Notes: generated by a model not told the origin, from the letters alone. A stretch of DNA of 64,000 nucleotides from Variovorax sp. J22G73 (GCF_030317035.1 NZ_JASZYK010000013.1:62001-126000), one strand, 5' to 3'; positions 42,354 through 51,668 are shown, counted from the first letter of the stretch. Numbers and translations: made by a program.

Positions 42354-43115
42354 ATGCGCGACGCTGATCCGGTTGCTATCACCAGGTCATCACTGATGGC
42401 TGGCACCGAAGCCGACGTGGTGGAACCTGGTTTGGCAACGCACGCCTGCCGTACGCGCGCTGGAGGCGAACGAGCGCGCTGCCCGCTCCGGGTAGGAATT
42501 GCAGATGACCACGCGATCGTTCGCGAGGGCCTGAAAGATGTACTTGCCGGGCTGGCTGACATCAAGGTGGTGGGAGAGGCCTGCGATGGACGTCAAGCGG
42601 TCGAACTTGCCCGACGCGTGGAGATGGATGTACTGCTCATGGATATCGCCATGCCTCACAGGGGCGGCCTCGACGCTCTGGGGAGCCTCCGTGCGCAGTT
42701 CCCACGCGTGTCGGTCTTGATCGTGTCGGGATTTCCTGAAGAACAGTACGCCCTTGCCTTGATACGGCTCGGCGCTGCAGGCTACCTCTGCAAAGACACT
42801 GCCGCTCAGGAATTGATTGTTGCGATCCGAGCTGTCGGCACCGGCAAGCGCTACTGGAGCGTGAAGGTCGCGCCGATGCTCGTGTCGCACATGGTCGACC
42901 AGCGACCACCCCAACCTCATGATGCCTTGTCGACACGCGAATTCCAGATCTTCTTATGGCTGGCACGCGGGGAAAGGGTGGGCGACGTGGGCCGCAATCT
43001 CGCTCTTTCTCACAAAACCGTGTCGACGTACCGAACCAGCCTGTTGCGAAATCTGGCGTTGGCCAGCAACAGCGATCTCATGTATTACGCGATGAAGCAT
43101 GGGCTGATGGAATAA
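42354..43115 (+). CDS. NarL/FixJ-type response regulator, up to 253 aa
   Basis: The receiver starts at RVGIADDHAIVREGL near residue 47, with the phosphoacceptor Asp in VLLMDIAMPHRGG and the Lys in GYLCKDT. The LuxR-type helix-turn-helix follows: LSTREFQIFLWLARGERVGD and LSHKTVSTYRTSLLRNL. The first 45 residues before the receiver are not typical, so translation may begin later. No kinase is adjacent. TCCTAC lies 83 bp upstream. The 288 bp before the gene hold no other gene. Confidence 0.9.
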   Translation: MRDADPVAITRSSLMAGTEADVVEPGLATHACRTRAGGERARCPLRVGIADDHAIVREGLKDVLAGLADIKVVGEACDGRQAVELARRVEMDVLLMDIAMPHRGGLDALGSLRAQFPRVSVLIVSGFPEEQYALALIRLGAAGYLCKDTAAQELIVAIRAVGTGKRYWSVKVAPMLVSHMVDQRPPQPHDALSTREFQIFLWLARGERVGDVGRNLALSHKTVSTYRTSLLRNLALASNSDLMYYAMKHGLME

Positions 43116-43221
43116 ATCCGTTCGAAATAAAGGCCCAGTGCAGATTGGCGGGTCCATGCGCCCGACATCCACACCGCGGCTCCAGCCGCTAGCAACTCTG
43201 ACAAAAATATCTTGGAAAGCA

Positions 43222-43461
43222 ATGAACGAAGCGCTCGACCTGATTCAATGGGTCGCATTTGCAGTGTCCCTCCTCGCAGCCTGGTTGGTGGCTTCTACGC
43301 AGGAGCGCCGTCGGAATATCGGCTTCTGGGTCTTCCTTCTAAGCAATGTGGCGTGGACTGTCTGGGGAGTGCACACGTCGGCCCATGCGCTCATCGCTTT
43401 GCAGGTCTGCCTCGCAGCGCTCAATATCCGCGGCCTGTCAAAGACCAAGCGAGGAAACTAG
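43222..43461 (+). CDS. Small membrane protein, 79 aa
   Basis: Starting at the ATG at 43222 (GGAAAG upstream) gives three hydrophobic segments: LIQWVAFAVSLLAAWLVAST, GFWVFLLSNVAWTVWGV and ALIALQVCLAALNI, and a basic end (KTKRGN). The spacing with charged loops suggests a small three-helix inner-membrane protein. Family unknown. Confidence 0.65.
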   Translation: MNEALDLIQWVAFAVSLLAAWLVASTQERRRNIGFWVFLLSNVAWTVWGVHTSAHALIALQVCLAALNIRGLSKTKRGN

Positions 43462-43626
43462 AGGAGCGGTCTACGGACTTTCATAGTTTCCGTGCGCCAG
43501 GAGGGAGGGCACGAACCCAATGAGCCCGCGGACGCTTCACCCAACGCCACGGAAGCGGCCTTGCCCACGCACAAATACCTCACTTTCCTACGTCGAACGG
43601 CCATCGATCGGCCGACACCAGAGGGC

Positions 43627-43974
43627 ATGAAAAACCTGTTCTCTCCAACGCTTGGCCGAATGCTCATCTGTTGCGCCTTAGGTGCTGTGGCCGGTCAGGC
43701 CATGGCCCAGTCCACTGGAAACCCAAAGGGAACCGCGGCGCCGACTTCGAGCGACGCGCCGAAGGCGCCGGCGGCTCGGTCGCCCACCGGGGCATTCGGC
43801 GACAGCGGAAAGATCATCACGGACGAGAGCACCGCCAGGGCACGCACGCAGACCAGCAGGCCGCCCGCCTCAGCAGGGGGAGACAAGGCGACCCGGGATG
43901 GTGAGCCTGGAAAGGCCGGAAGCGGGGCCGCTGCGGGCGGCGCAGATCCGACTGCGAAGCCAGCACCGCAGTGA
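43627..43974 (+). CDS. Exported low-complexity protein, 115 aa
   Basis: Signal peptide from MKNLFSPTLGRMLICCALGA to an AMA-Q cleavage site. The mature part is Gly/Ala/Pro/Thr-rich and looks disordered (PTGAFGDSGKIITDESTARA). A periplasmic, hydrophilin-like protein is possible. TCCTAC lies 36 bp upstream. The AGAGGG site before the ATG is close but workable. Confidence 0.6.
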   Translation: MKNLFSPTLGRMLICCALGAVAGQAMAQSTGNPKGTAAPTSSDAPKAPAARSPTGAFGDSGKIITDESTARARTQTSRPPASAGGDKATRDGEPGKAGSGAAAGGADPTAKPAPQ

Positions 43975-44023
43975 CAACCCCATTTGGGGCGGCGAGCGTT
44001 GATCTTCATTAAGAAGGATTCCC

Positions 44024-44947
44024 ATGGCCAGCAACAGCAGAACCCTGTGGAAGGGCGCGATCACGTTCGGGCTTGTCCATATTCCCGTGGGCTTGCACAC
44101 CGCGAGCATCGAGCAAGGGGTCGACTTCGACTGGCTCGACAAGCGCAGCATGGATCCGGTGGGCTACAAGCGCATCAACAAGAGGACGGGCAAGGAGATC
44201 GACAAGGACAACATCGTCAAGGGCGTGGAGTACGAAGACGGCAAGTACGTGGTGATCTCGCCCGACGAGATCGAGGCGGTGTACCCGCGCACCACGCAGA
44301 CCATCGAGATTCAGCGGTTCATCGACGCCAACGAGATCCCCTTTGTGTACCTGGAGCGGCCCTACTACGTGGCGCCCATCAACAAGGGCCAGAAGGTGTA
44401 CGCGCTGCTGCGCGAGGTGCTCGTCAAGACCGGCAAGGTCGGCCTGGCCAAGGTGGTGATCGCCACGAAGCAGCACCTGGCCGTGCTGGTGCCCTCGGGC
44501 AAGGCGCTGGTGCTGAACCTGCTGCGCTGGGGCGACGAGGTGAAGACGCTCGACGGACTTGACCTGCCAGCAGCTGGAGTCAAAGGCGCCAATGTCACAG
44601 CCGCCGAGATGAAGATGGCCGAGCAGCTTGTCGGCGACATGTCGGGCAAGTGGAACCCCGACGACTTCAAGGACGAGTTCAAGCACGCGGTGATGAAGAT
44701 CGTGGACAAGAAGGTCAAGGCAGGCGACACCGAGACCGTCATCCAGCCGGAGGAAGAAGCTCCTGGGGAATCCGCTCAGGTCATCGATCTCACCGAGCTG
44801 CTTGCGCGCAGCTTGAAGAGCGGCAAGAGCGTGAAGGCGCCCTCGAAAGGAGCACCGACGGGCGAAGGCGAAGCAAAGGAAAAGCGGCCTGCACGCAAGG
44901 CTGCGGCCAAGAGGGCCACGCCTGCAGCCAAACGCAAAGCCGCTTAA
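44024..44947 (+). CDS. ku: Ku DNA end-binding protein, 307 aa
   Basis: Homodimeric ring that binds double-strand ends and recruits LigD. The first 250 residues form the Ku core: LWKGAITFGLVHIPVGLHTA at the start, the loop CKRxxKRTGKEID-type region IDKDNIVKGVEYEDGK, YLERPYYVAP, and a C-terminal helical part. The tail of about 55 residues is Lys/Ala-rich (RPARKAAAKRATPAAKRKAA), a basic extension seen in several bacterial Ku proteins and used in DNA binding and retention. It lies 22 bp upstream of the exonuclease gene, so a repair operon is likely. Confidence 0.96.
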   Translation: MASNSRTLWKGAITFGLVHIPVGLHTASIEQGVDFDWLDKRSMDPVGYKRINKRTGKEIDKDNIVKGVEYEDGKYVVISPDEIEAVYPRTTQTIEIQRFIDANEIPFVYLERPYYVAPINKGQKVYALLREVLVKTGKVGLAKVVIATKQHLAVLVPSGKALVLNLLRWGDEVKTLDGLDLPAAGVKGANVTAAEMKMAEQLVGDMSGKWNPDDFKDEFKHAVMKIVDKKVKAGDTETVIQPEEEAPGESAQVIDLTELLARSLKSGKSVKAPSKGAPTGEGEAKEKRPARKAAAKRATPAAKRKAA

Positions 44948-44969
44948 GTGGTGGCGCTGTAGAACGGTT

Positions 44970-45749
44970 GTGCGAGTCGCTACCTACAACATCAACAACG
45001 TCGTCGCACGGCTTCCTCAATTGCGCGCCTGGCTTGAAGTCACGAAGCCAGACGTGGTGTGCCTGCAGGAGCTCAAATGCGTCGCGGGGAAGTTTCCATA
45101 CGGAGAGCTCGCCGCACTTGGCTACGAAGCACTGGTTCATGGGCAGAAGACTTGGAACGGCGTAGCGATCCTTTCTCGCGGGTCCGCTCCCTTGGAGATA
45201 CGCCGCAGTCTGCCTGGCGACGCAGCCGACACGCAGAGCCGGTATCTCGAAGCAGCGGTCAATGGCATTGTGGTCGCATGCCTGTATCTCCCCAATGGCA
45301 ACCCTTGGCCAGGCCCAAAATTCGACTACAAGATGGCGTGGTTTGAGCGCTTGCTTCGACATGCTTCCGCATTGGTCCGGGCCGGTCATCCTGCCGTTCT
45401 CGCAGGCGACTTCAATGTCGTTCCCACCGACGGCGACATTTATTCGACCAGGTCTTGGAAAGACAACGCGCTGCTACGGCCGGAGCCGCGCGCGGCGTTC
45501 CGAAGATTGGTGAAGCAGGGATGGACAGACGCGCTCAAGCCGAACGACGGCCAGCAGTCCCCGTACACCTTCTGGAGTTACCTGCGAAACAGGTGGCCAC
45601 GTGATGCCGGCATGCGCATTGATCATCTTCTGGTCAGCAAAGCACTCATGCCTCGGCTCAGATCCGCTGGCGTCGACAAGGCCATGCGTGGTCTGGAGGG
45701 CGCCAGTGACCATGCCCCTGCCTGGATAGAGCTCAAGGATTCTGCTTAG
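44970..45749 (+). CDS. xthA: Exonuclease III family DNA-repair nuclease, 259 aa
   Basis: Endonuclease/exonuclease/phosphatase fold: VATYNINNVVARLPQLRAWL at the start, the metal Glu in VVCLQELKC, GDFNVVPT near residue 146, and the end DHLLVSK ... SDHAPAWIEL. It acts on abasic sites and 3'-blocked ends. GTG start at 44970, 22 bp after ku and in the same direction, an unusual pairing that ties end-trimming to end joining. Other xthA-like genes are usually elsewhere in the genome, so this one may be a dedicated NHEJ partner. Confidence 0.93.
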   Translation: MRVATYNINNVVARLPQLRAWLEVTKPDVVCLQELKCVAGKFPYGELAALGYEALVHGQKTWNGVAILSRGSAPLEIRRSLPGDAADTQSRYLEAAVNGIVVACLYLPNGNPWPGPKFDYKMAWFERLLRHASALVRAGHPAVLAGDFNVVPTDGDIYSTRSWKDNALLRPEPRAAFRRLVKQGWTDALKPNDGQQSPYTFWSYLRNRWPRDAGMRIDHLLVSKALMPRLRSAGVDKAMRGLEGASDHAPAWIELKDSA

Positions 45750-45757
45750 GCATGCGA

Positions 45758-46561
45758 TCACGAAGCCCTGTCAGGATCAGGGAAAGCAATGGCAGCAAGC
45801 CTGCTCCTGCGAAAAGCTGTCCATTCGCCTTCAGGCTGTGCGAGTCGATCGGCAACTGCGTAGAGCACAGCAGGATTGCCGCCCATCCCCGTGTGGCTCC
45901 CGTGGACTTCGATGTTTTCCGATTGGGGTCCCGCTTGGATCGTGCTGGCGCGCCATGACACGATACCGTCGGATCGGCTGAAGATCGAGGTGGTTGGCAT
46001 GTCCAGCGACTGAGCGACAAGCTTTTTCACGCTGGAGTCCGTCTTTCCCTGGCGATTGAGAGCTCGGTAGACGCGATCGGCCTTTGTGACATCAGCGCCG
46101 CCGCTGATTGGACTCCCAAGGGTGATGACGCTGCGGACCATTTCCGGGCGGCGAGCCGCCAGCAGCCGTGCGAACGCCCCACCCAAGCTCCATCCGACGA
46201 TGCTGACTTTGCGCCGGCTTTCGCCAAATATCTCTTCGAGCTGGCCAAGCATCTCGGCTTCCAATTTCTGCCGGTGACCCAGGTTCAAGCCCATGTTCCA
46301 ACCCTGCGCGTCGTAGCCAAGGGTGCTGAAATACCGCCGCATCAATAGTGTCGATGCATTGCCTGCCAGGAAACCCGGCAGAACAAGCACAGGATGGCCG
46401 TCACCTCGAGGTGCAAGCTGCAACAAGGGCCAGAGAGCGAGGCCAGAGCCGAACTCTAAGACCGCTCTGCCTTCCGCTAAGAGCAGCAGCGTTGATGGCG
46501 GCGCAACGCGGCCGTCCCTTGACTTGTCAGTCGGCGAAGGGAGATGCTCGGCATGATTCAT
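45758..46561 (-). CDS. Alpha/beta hydrolase, lipase-like, 267 aa
   Basis: Nucleophile elbow GWSLGGAFARLLA near residue 125; strand before it VLVLPGFLAG (oxyanion region); acid in SRSDGIVSW and the catalytic His in EVHGSHTGMGGNP. Its fold fits lipases of the EstA/LipA kind that lack a signal peptide, so it is probably cytoplasmic. The stop lies nine bases from the end of the convergent exonuclease gene. Substrate unknown. Confidence 0.85.
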   Translation of the reverse strand: MNHAEHLPSPTDKSRDGRVAPPSTLLLLAEGRAVLEFGSGLALWPLLQLAPRGDGHPVLVLPGFLAGNASTLLMRRYFSTLGYDAQGWNMGLNLGHRQKLEAEMLGQLEEIFGESRRKVSIVGWSLGGAFARLLAARRPEMVRSVITLGSPISGGADVTKADRVYRALNRQGKTDSSVKKLVAQSLDMPTTSIFSRSDGIVSWRASTIQAGPQSENIEVHGSHTGMGGNPAVLYAVADRLAQPEGEWTAFRRSRLAAIAFPDPDRAS

Positions 46562-46961
46562 TCAATGCACTTTGGGAAGCTCTCCGCCGCCTCATCGTCG
46601 GACAACGCCGCTTCCTTGACCACCTCGGGACGCCGCTCGGAATGTGAATACAGCGCAGTCAGGTCGATCTCAATGCCGAGTGCCAGTTTGAGCTCGAGGT
46701 TCTAAGGGCAGCGATGCCTGCAACTGAGGAACAGGTCCGCCTTGGCCAGGGCGGCACAGGGGCCTTGCCAGTGTCTCCTCAAAACGCTCAACGAACTCGT
46801 TGCGCAGGACGTATCGCTCTGGAAGAGCACGTCTGCAGACCGGACGCTCAGCGTCGAAGCGCTCGAATTCAGGAAGACTTCTCCGGTCGCAAAAATGGGG
46901 CAACGGGTGAGGCATCATCGGGGTGGTCAATGACTCACCGTTAGCAAGATCCAAGGATTTC
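46562..46961. other. Intergenic stretch with doubtful coding debris
   Basis: No intact gene. A plus-strand piece near 46655-46720 reads VDLNAECQFELEVLRAA, which recalls the repeated small family, but no start, no GLI turn and no second half follow. Not enough for a call. Confidence 0.35.
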
Positions 46962-47375
46962 ATGTCCGACACGCCGACTGACGCTGCCGACTCTCAACGA
47001 CGAACAAGACGAGCACTCCTGTTTGTCGCCGGCTGCTTGTCCTGGTCCATGAGTTATGCCGATCCCGGCCAATCCAACCGCGATGAACCGGCGCTTCAGA
47101 ATGAAGCCGACTATCGGGTGATTGCCGCGCGATGCGGCACCCCCGCGTTTGAGAAGCAATTCTCCAAGCAGTCCAGGGCCGCAGTGGCGGCAGGTTTAAT
47201 CGTGAGGAACCAGGAGTCGGCGTCGATCGAGAAGGCCATCGAGGCCCGCAGACGCAACCCACTTCTGCTTGTCAGTACAAAAGCGGATTGCGTGGAAAAG
47301 ATGTCCCTCCTCAAAGCGGTTCAACAACAGCGGGCGCAAGCCGTCCGCACAGGATTGCGGCAGGTTCAGAAGTGA
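46962..47375 (+). CDS. Exported hypothetical protein, 137 aa
   Basis: Basic start with RRTRRALLFVAGCLSWSMSY, a likely Sec signal ending at YA-D. Mature part helical and charged, with two Cys near residues 70 and 112 (ARCGTP and KADCVEK) that could form a disulfide. I chose the ATG at 46962. No known domain. Confidence 0.6.
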   Translation: MSDTPTDAADSQRRTRRALLFVAGCLSWSMSYADPGQSNRDEPALQNEADYRVIAARCGTPAFEKQFSKQSRAAVAAGLIVRNQESASIEKAIEARRRNPLLLVSTKADCVEKMSLLKAVQQQRAQAVRTGLRQVQK

Positions 47376-48115
47376 GTCCATCGACTCGCGTTCTGTAAGC
47401 GGCCAGTTGAACCATCTTGAGACTGCTGCGTGAGGCATGGACCATGCTGTCCATCTAACCTTGGCGGACAGGAAAATGCACGTCAATCTGAAGCAACGGC
47501 GCCGGCACGGCCCGCCCTTGGGGCCGAAGTCCTGGCAGCGTGTGGCGAGCCGGAGCGTCGGTGGCTGCAGTGGCCCTGGCGGTTGCGTTGAACGACAGCC
47601 TGGCGCATCAATGGCGCCGCGGCCGTGGCGCCCGGAAGGCTCCAGGCGAGGCCTCAACGGGGATGGCCGAAGCACGCTGAGCGCGCAATACACCACGCCG
47701 TTGCGCGTGATGTCGGAACCGGGGTCCGCGGGGCGATCTACGGTGCGAAAAGGCTGTTGTCCAGCCACGCTGTTGAACGCAGTTGAACGGCCGCATTGAT
47801 GAGCTGCTCGTGCATCACTGGCAGCCCGCCCGCTGAGCGCATCACGCCGATCGGCAAGTTGGGCAGACTGCCTTTGCTCCCAATCAACACAGCATCACTA
47901 GACCCGGCGTAGGACACGGCGAAGTCATTACGACGTCATGGTTCCATGCTGCGCATTTTTCTCGCCTGAACGGTTAATGAACGCCAAAAGTACTACATTT
48001 TTGCAATGCCTGCGGTAGTTGCAGCCGCATTCAAGGGCGGGCGCGCGCTATTGCACAGCGATCGCGTGCGACGGCCCATGGAAGTGAATTCGTGTAATTG
48101 GAACGGGAGAATAAG
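47376..48115. other. Intergenic region with one unidentified coding remnant
   Basis: About 740 bp before the tandem-domain operon. The minus-strand stretch 47738-47926 reads well (FAVSYAGSSDAVLIGSKGSL, then MHEQLINAAVQLRSTAWLDN) before a TAG; after it a shifted frame continues with DRPADPGSDITRNGVVYCA. It is a broken gene I cannot identify. The rest shows nothing. Confidence 0.4.
47738..47926 (-). pseudogene. Unidentified coding remnant
   Basis: Open frame without a start, 62 codons of protein-like text (SDAVLIGSKGSLPNLPIGVM) ended by TAG, with likely continuation in the next frame. Family not recognised. Confidence 0.35.
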
Positions 48116-48778
48116 GTGCACTTGGATTATTTGATCAAGTTGGATCACATGCCGTTGCCTGTGACCATCACGTCGCCGGCGGACTTGAAACATGTGGTCA
48201 AGTTGCAAGCGACCGGTCTGATCGATGCGACGTTGATGCCCTCACTTACGTCCGCCAGGACGTTTCGCAGGATGGATGCGGCGCTGGTCCATGCTGTGAC
48301 GGAGTCAGGAAGGGCGGAGGTTGATGCAGCCGTTGGAAGCAGGCTGCGGTCCAAGAGCGAACGCCTCAACACGAACAGTTTGGCCTTGCAGTACCTGCGC
48401 TTGTTCGAACACACCGATCTTCCCGTCCTGCTGACAGACGAGAGAGATACACATGGGGCGCTGTCGCTTCTCAAAGCCGGGTTGATCGATGCGGTGCAGA
48501 AGGAGCAGCGCGCGGACGAGCCTGCCGTGGTCAGGCAGACGGTGCAGGTGCTTCGAGTGACTGCTGTGGGTCTCGACTATCTCGCGCGCCGACATGGCAA
48601 GTCTCCGGCCATTTCGCGCCGCGCGCCGGAGGAAGTGCAGCGGTGGCGCACGCCCACTGCGGGCAGGCGGGCCAAGGACGATTTTAGACGCAGCGGTGCG
48701 CGTCGGCGGCTCGGAGTGATGCGCGTGAAGCATCCGATCGACGGTTGCTACGCCCCGGATTCACGGGCGGCCAAATGA
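48116..48778 (+). CDS. Member E: tandem copy of the repeated small domain, 220 aa
   Basis: Two family domains in one protein. First (residues 1-70): DYLIKLDHMPLPVTITSPAD, VVKLQATGLIDATL, AVTESGRAEV. Second (about 80-155): QYLRLFEHTDLPVLLTDERD, LSLLKAGLIDAVQ, LRVTAVGLDYLAR. A basic, Arg-rich tail of 65 residues follows and could bind nucleic acid. GTG start at 48116 with GGGAG six bases upstream, in line with where other members start. It overlaps member F by four bases. Confidence 0.68.
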   Translation: MHLDYLIKLDHMPLPVTITSPADLKHVVKLQATGLIDATLMPSLTSARTFRRMDAALVHAVTESGRAEVDAAVGSRLRSKSERLNTNSLALQYLRLFEHTDLPVLLTDERDTHGALSLLKAGLIDAVQKEQRADEPAVVRQTVQVLRVTAVGLDYLARRHGKSPAISRRAPEEVQRWRTPTAGRRAKDDFRRSGARRRLGVMRVKHPIDGCYAPDSRAAK

Positions 48779-49266
48779 ACCCGATCTCCTACCTGGTCTG
48801 GCTTCAAAAGGAGAGATTGCCAGTGAGTGCGTCCACCACGCCAGAGATACGGCATGTATCGGTGCTCAAAGCGGCCGGCCTTGTGGAAGCATCGATTGTG
48901 GGACCTGCAGACTCAAGGGGGCGGTATTGGCCAGCTGTCGAGGCGGTGGTGTTACGTATCACCGATCACGGATTGGATGTCATCAAGGAGCACCTCACAC
49001 CCAGATGCTCAACATCCGCAGCCCCCGTCGACAAGGAAAAGGTTACTGTCATGTACTTGAGGTCGATCGAGGACGGGCCGTTTCCGATTCGGGTCGGGGA
49101 TTCCAACGCAGTGAGGCATCTTGTCCTCCTGAAGGCTGCTGGCTATGTGGAAGCTAGCTTTAGCGAAACGCACCGTCTCGCCGACGACCGTAGGAGAAGC
49201 GCACAGGCCACTATCCTTTGCATCACCCTGTTGGGACGCAGTGCGCTCGAAGCATCGCGCCATTGA
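48775..49266 (+). CDS. Member F: tandem copy of the repeated small domain, 163 aa
   Basis: Two family domains without a tail. First: SYLVWLQKERLPVSASTTPE, VSVLKAAGLVEASI, LRITDHGLDVI. Second (about 85-160): MYLRSIEDGPFPIRVGDSNA, LVLLKAAGYVEASF, LCITLLGRSALEA. The ATG overlaps the TGA of member E (ATGA), so both are translated together. Pairing in one operon suggests that they act in one complex. Confidence 0.68.
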   Translation: MNPISYLVWLQKERLPVSASTTPEIRHVSVLKAAGLVEASIVGPADSRGRYWPAVEAVVLRITDHGLDVIKEHLTPRCSTSAAPVDKEKVTVMYLRSIEDGPFPIRVGDSNAVRHLVLLKAAGYVEASFSETHRLADDRRRSAQATILCITLLGRSALEASRH

Positions 49267-49293
49267 ATTGCTTTGCAACTTCTTGGAGTAAAA

Positions 49294-49794
49294 ATGAGAA
49301 TGTCGACCTTTCCTTTGCTCGATCAGCTTTTCGATGCCGAGTGCAACGCCACAAGAGTCAAAGATCCAAACGAATTTCTGCTTCTTCGACTTGAGCGATT
49401 GGGTGATCGCGTGGATGAGCTTGCGTACACCGCCTTCGTCCAGGCGGAAGAGTACTTGAATGAATTGCTCGGAGACAGGGTGGAATGCTACGTAGAGCGG
49501 AACACGGACACTGATCTAGGCGGCGCACCAAGCATGGGCTTTAGGTGGGGTGTCCAGGGCCAACGGCTCAACTCCCTGTCCCTTGCGGCCCATGTTGATT
49601 CAGGATCGATCCACGCCACCTGGTCGTGCTGGAGAAACGGCACGCCCTTTCACGGAGATTGCGCGATCACAGCAGTATGGACCGGTGCGCACGTGCACGA
49701 GATGCTGCAAGAGCTGCTTTTTAACTTTCCTCCGATCGCGACCGTTGCCGCTTCGGAAGCCGGGCGTTCATGGGTACCGAGGTTCGTTGGATAG
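49294..49794 (+). CDS. Hypothetical protein after members E and F, 166 aa
   Basis: The ATG at 49294 has TTGGAG upstream and lies 27 bp after member F. Helical N-terminus (FLLLRLERLGDRVDELAYTA), a beta-rich middle (SMGFRWGVQGQRLNSLSLAA) and an end with VHEMLQELLFNFPP. No known motif. It probably belongs to the same operon and is the only non-family partner there. Confidence 0.62.
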   Translation: MRMSTFPLLDQLFDAECNATRVKDPNEFLLLRLERLGDRVDELAYTAFVQAEEYLNELLGDRVECYVERNTDTDLGGAPSMGFRWGVQGQRLNSLSLAAHVDSGSIHATWSCWRNGTPFHGDCAITAVWTGAHVHEMLQELLFNFPPIATVAASEAGRSWVPRFVG

Positions 49795-50353
49795 CCACGA
49801 CGCGCTTGGGTGGCTTGCCTTCAAGGTGAGCCGCAGGCAGGGCAGTCGATGTGATCAGCGCGCAGGGTGTGCCGGACCTTGTTCGATGCACGAGAAATGA
49901 AAACATGGCCAATGCAGTGTTGGTCGGTTTGTCGAACCTGCTCATTGTTTCGGTTGGCGATTGATTTGCTCAAAGCGCCGCTGGGCTTGCACACAGATGG
50001 GCCGATGCGTCCCCAGGCGGTCGCTTGCACCACCACGCAGCCGAGTGCAGTCGGGGGATGTCGCTGGCGGCGCCAGCGATTCGACTTTGACGGAAATTCG
50101 CGTTGTGCCGAGCGCTCCGCGCAGCGGGTTCGGCAGCACCACAGCCCCTGTGTTTCGAGCACCTCGGTCTCGGATAGAGCGAGCAGTCGTCGCGCGGCAT
50201 GCGAATTGCTCATCGATTTGCGCGAGGCCGGCCAAAGGTGTGTGGCGCCACAGCGCTCGATGGCGATTGCGCAGACTGGGGATCGCAGGCTCGTGTCACG
50301 GACTGGCGCTGCAATCTCTTGCCGGTGAATGCCCGCTGCACGAGGGACTCTTC
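49795..50353. other. Intergenic region, no supported gene
   Basis: About 560 bp with overlapping open frames on both strands, all shadow-like. A plus-strand segment near 50190-50290 (ACELLIDLREAG, then IAQTGDRRL) echoes the repeated small family but lacks a start and LPL block. Confidence 0.35.
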
Positions 50354-51319
50354 ATGGTTACCGCTCGGAGATGTATGCACCCTGTCTTCCTGTTGCTTGT
50401 ACATGCCGACCCTCAACAAGTCAGGCGATTGATTCGCTTGCTCGTGCGTTTTGGCCCGTGCATCGTGCATGTTGACGCGAAGGCTGATCGCAAGGCCTTC
50501 CAAATCGACCACCTCGACGTGACTTACGTCGACGATCGTGTCAATGTTCACTGGGCTGGCATTTCGCAGGTCAGTGCGACGCTGTGCCTCATGCGTGCCG
50601 CGCTTGCGCAGTGCGACCCATCGCGGGTCAGCCATTTTGTCCTGCTGTCTGGAAGTTGCTATCCGGTGCGTCCTCTTGAGGAGCTGAGCGCATTTCTGTC
50701 GAACAATCAAGGCGTCAACTTTATCAAGCAGATGCCGCTGGACAGCGCTCCCGAGTTGGATAGCCGCGTTCGCCACCTTTGGTTCTACGAAGATTTTCCG
50801 GTGGATGGAAGGCGATTCACGCGGACGCGACTGTTGCGTGGGGTCTTGCAGTTGGTGGGCAAGTTTGCGCGTCGCTCCCTGAGCCTGATCCCGCGTTGGC
50901 ATGTCGGTTCCCAGTGGTGGGCCCTCACGCCTGAAGCCGTGAGCTATCTGGCGACCTTTCTGCATGAGTCGCAGGTCAAGCGCTTCTTGCGATTCTCCAA
51001 AGCGCCAGATGAAATTTATTTCCACACGCTGCTCGCTCATTCACCCCTTCGGCATACGGTGGAGTCGGTAAGCGGGGGAGGGGTGTGGGACGCGGCCAAC
51101 CTCCACCTCATTGATCCCTCGCTGTCGCGCTGGTTTGAAGCGTCCGACTATGAGGAGGTCGTGTCTTCTGGAAAGTGGTTCGTTCGGAAGGTGAGCACCC
51201 AGTCGTCCGGCGAACTGTGCACCCGGCTGGACGGTCATCGCACCGTGGTTGAAGAGTTCGGCCTTCAGACGGCTCAACCGGCCAGCGGCGAATCTTGCCC
51301 TCCAGTGGACGAAGAATAA
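50354..51319 (+). CDS. Core-2/I-branching type (GT14) glycosyltransferase, 321 aa
   Basis: Family PF02485 pattern: FLLLVHADPQQVRRLIRLL at the start, CIVHVDAKAD near residue 40, SHFVLLSGSCYPVRP near 100, HVGSQWWALTPEAV near 195 and KAPDEIYFHTLL near 235. Bacterial members add beta-1,6-linked sugars to surface glycans. No membrane segments. GAGG eight bases before the ATG at 50354. It is not next to other polysaccharide genes, so its acceptor is unknown. Confidence 0.88.
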   Translation: MVTARRCMHPVFLLLVHADPQQVRRLIRLLVRFGPCIVHVDAKADRKAFQIDHLDVTYVDDRVNVHWAGISQVSATLCLMRAALAQCDPSRVSHFVLLSGSCYPVRPLEELSAFLSNNQGVNFIKQMPLDSAPELDSRVRHLWFYEDFPVDGRRFTRTRLLRGVLQLVGKFARRSLSLIPRWHVGSQWWALTPEAVSYLATFLHESQVKRFLRFSKAPDEIYFHTLLAHSPLRHTVESVSGGGVWDAANLHLIDPSLSRWFEASDYEEVVSSGKWFVRKVSTQSSGELCTRLDGHRTVVEEFGLQTAQPASGESCPPVDEE

Positions 51320-51668
51320 GCGGCCTGGCAACTCATGTTGCCAGCGGTCCCAGACTCAAATCCAAAGCGCTCCTATGGCTGCCGCGGTCCTTGGCAGCAA
51401 CTATTGCAGCATGTTGACATTCATTTTCCGAGGAGTCACGAGGGCGGTCGGCAGATCAACGTGCGAGCCTTCCCTTGCAGTCGCCCTGACCTTGCTCGCG
51501 CATGCCATCGTGGTTCCGGCGAGCATTGACGTTGACTGACCGGCGTCAACTACTTCGAGAGGCCGCATTGATCGGTAGCTTTGCTACCCAAGCCGACCTG
51601 CTGCCCACATGATTTGCTCCCCAGTGGATGGTCCGGCGGGAGCAAGCAACGCAAAGAGGCAAGTCAGC
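51320..51668. other. Intergenic stretch, nothing recognised
   Basis: About 350 bp after the glycosyltransferase. No frame, repeat or hairpin stands out. Confidence 0.4.

Noticed and set aside
46655..46720. Possible tenth member of the repeated small family (VDLNAECQFELEVLRAA)
   Set aside because: No start, no LPL block in place and no ITxxGR end. One resembling helix is not enough.
49942..50235. Minus-strand frame of 97 codons upstream of the GT14 gene
   Set aside because: Composition is Arg/Thr/Ala-rich with no motif; other frames over the same DNA are equally long.
50190..50290. Possible degraded member of the repeated small family (ACELLIDLREAG, IAQTGDRRL)
   Set aside because: The similarity is short and needs an insertion in the key turn; the frame has no start.
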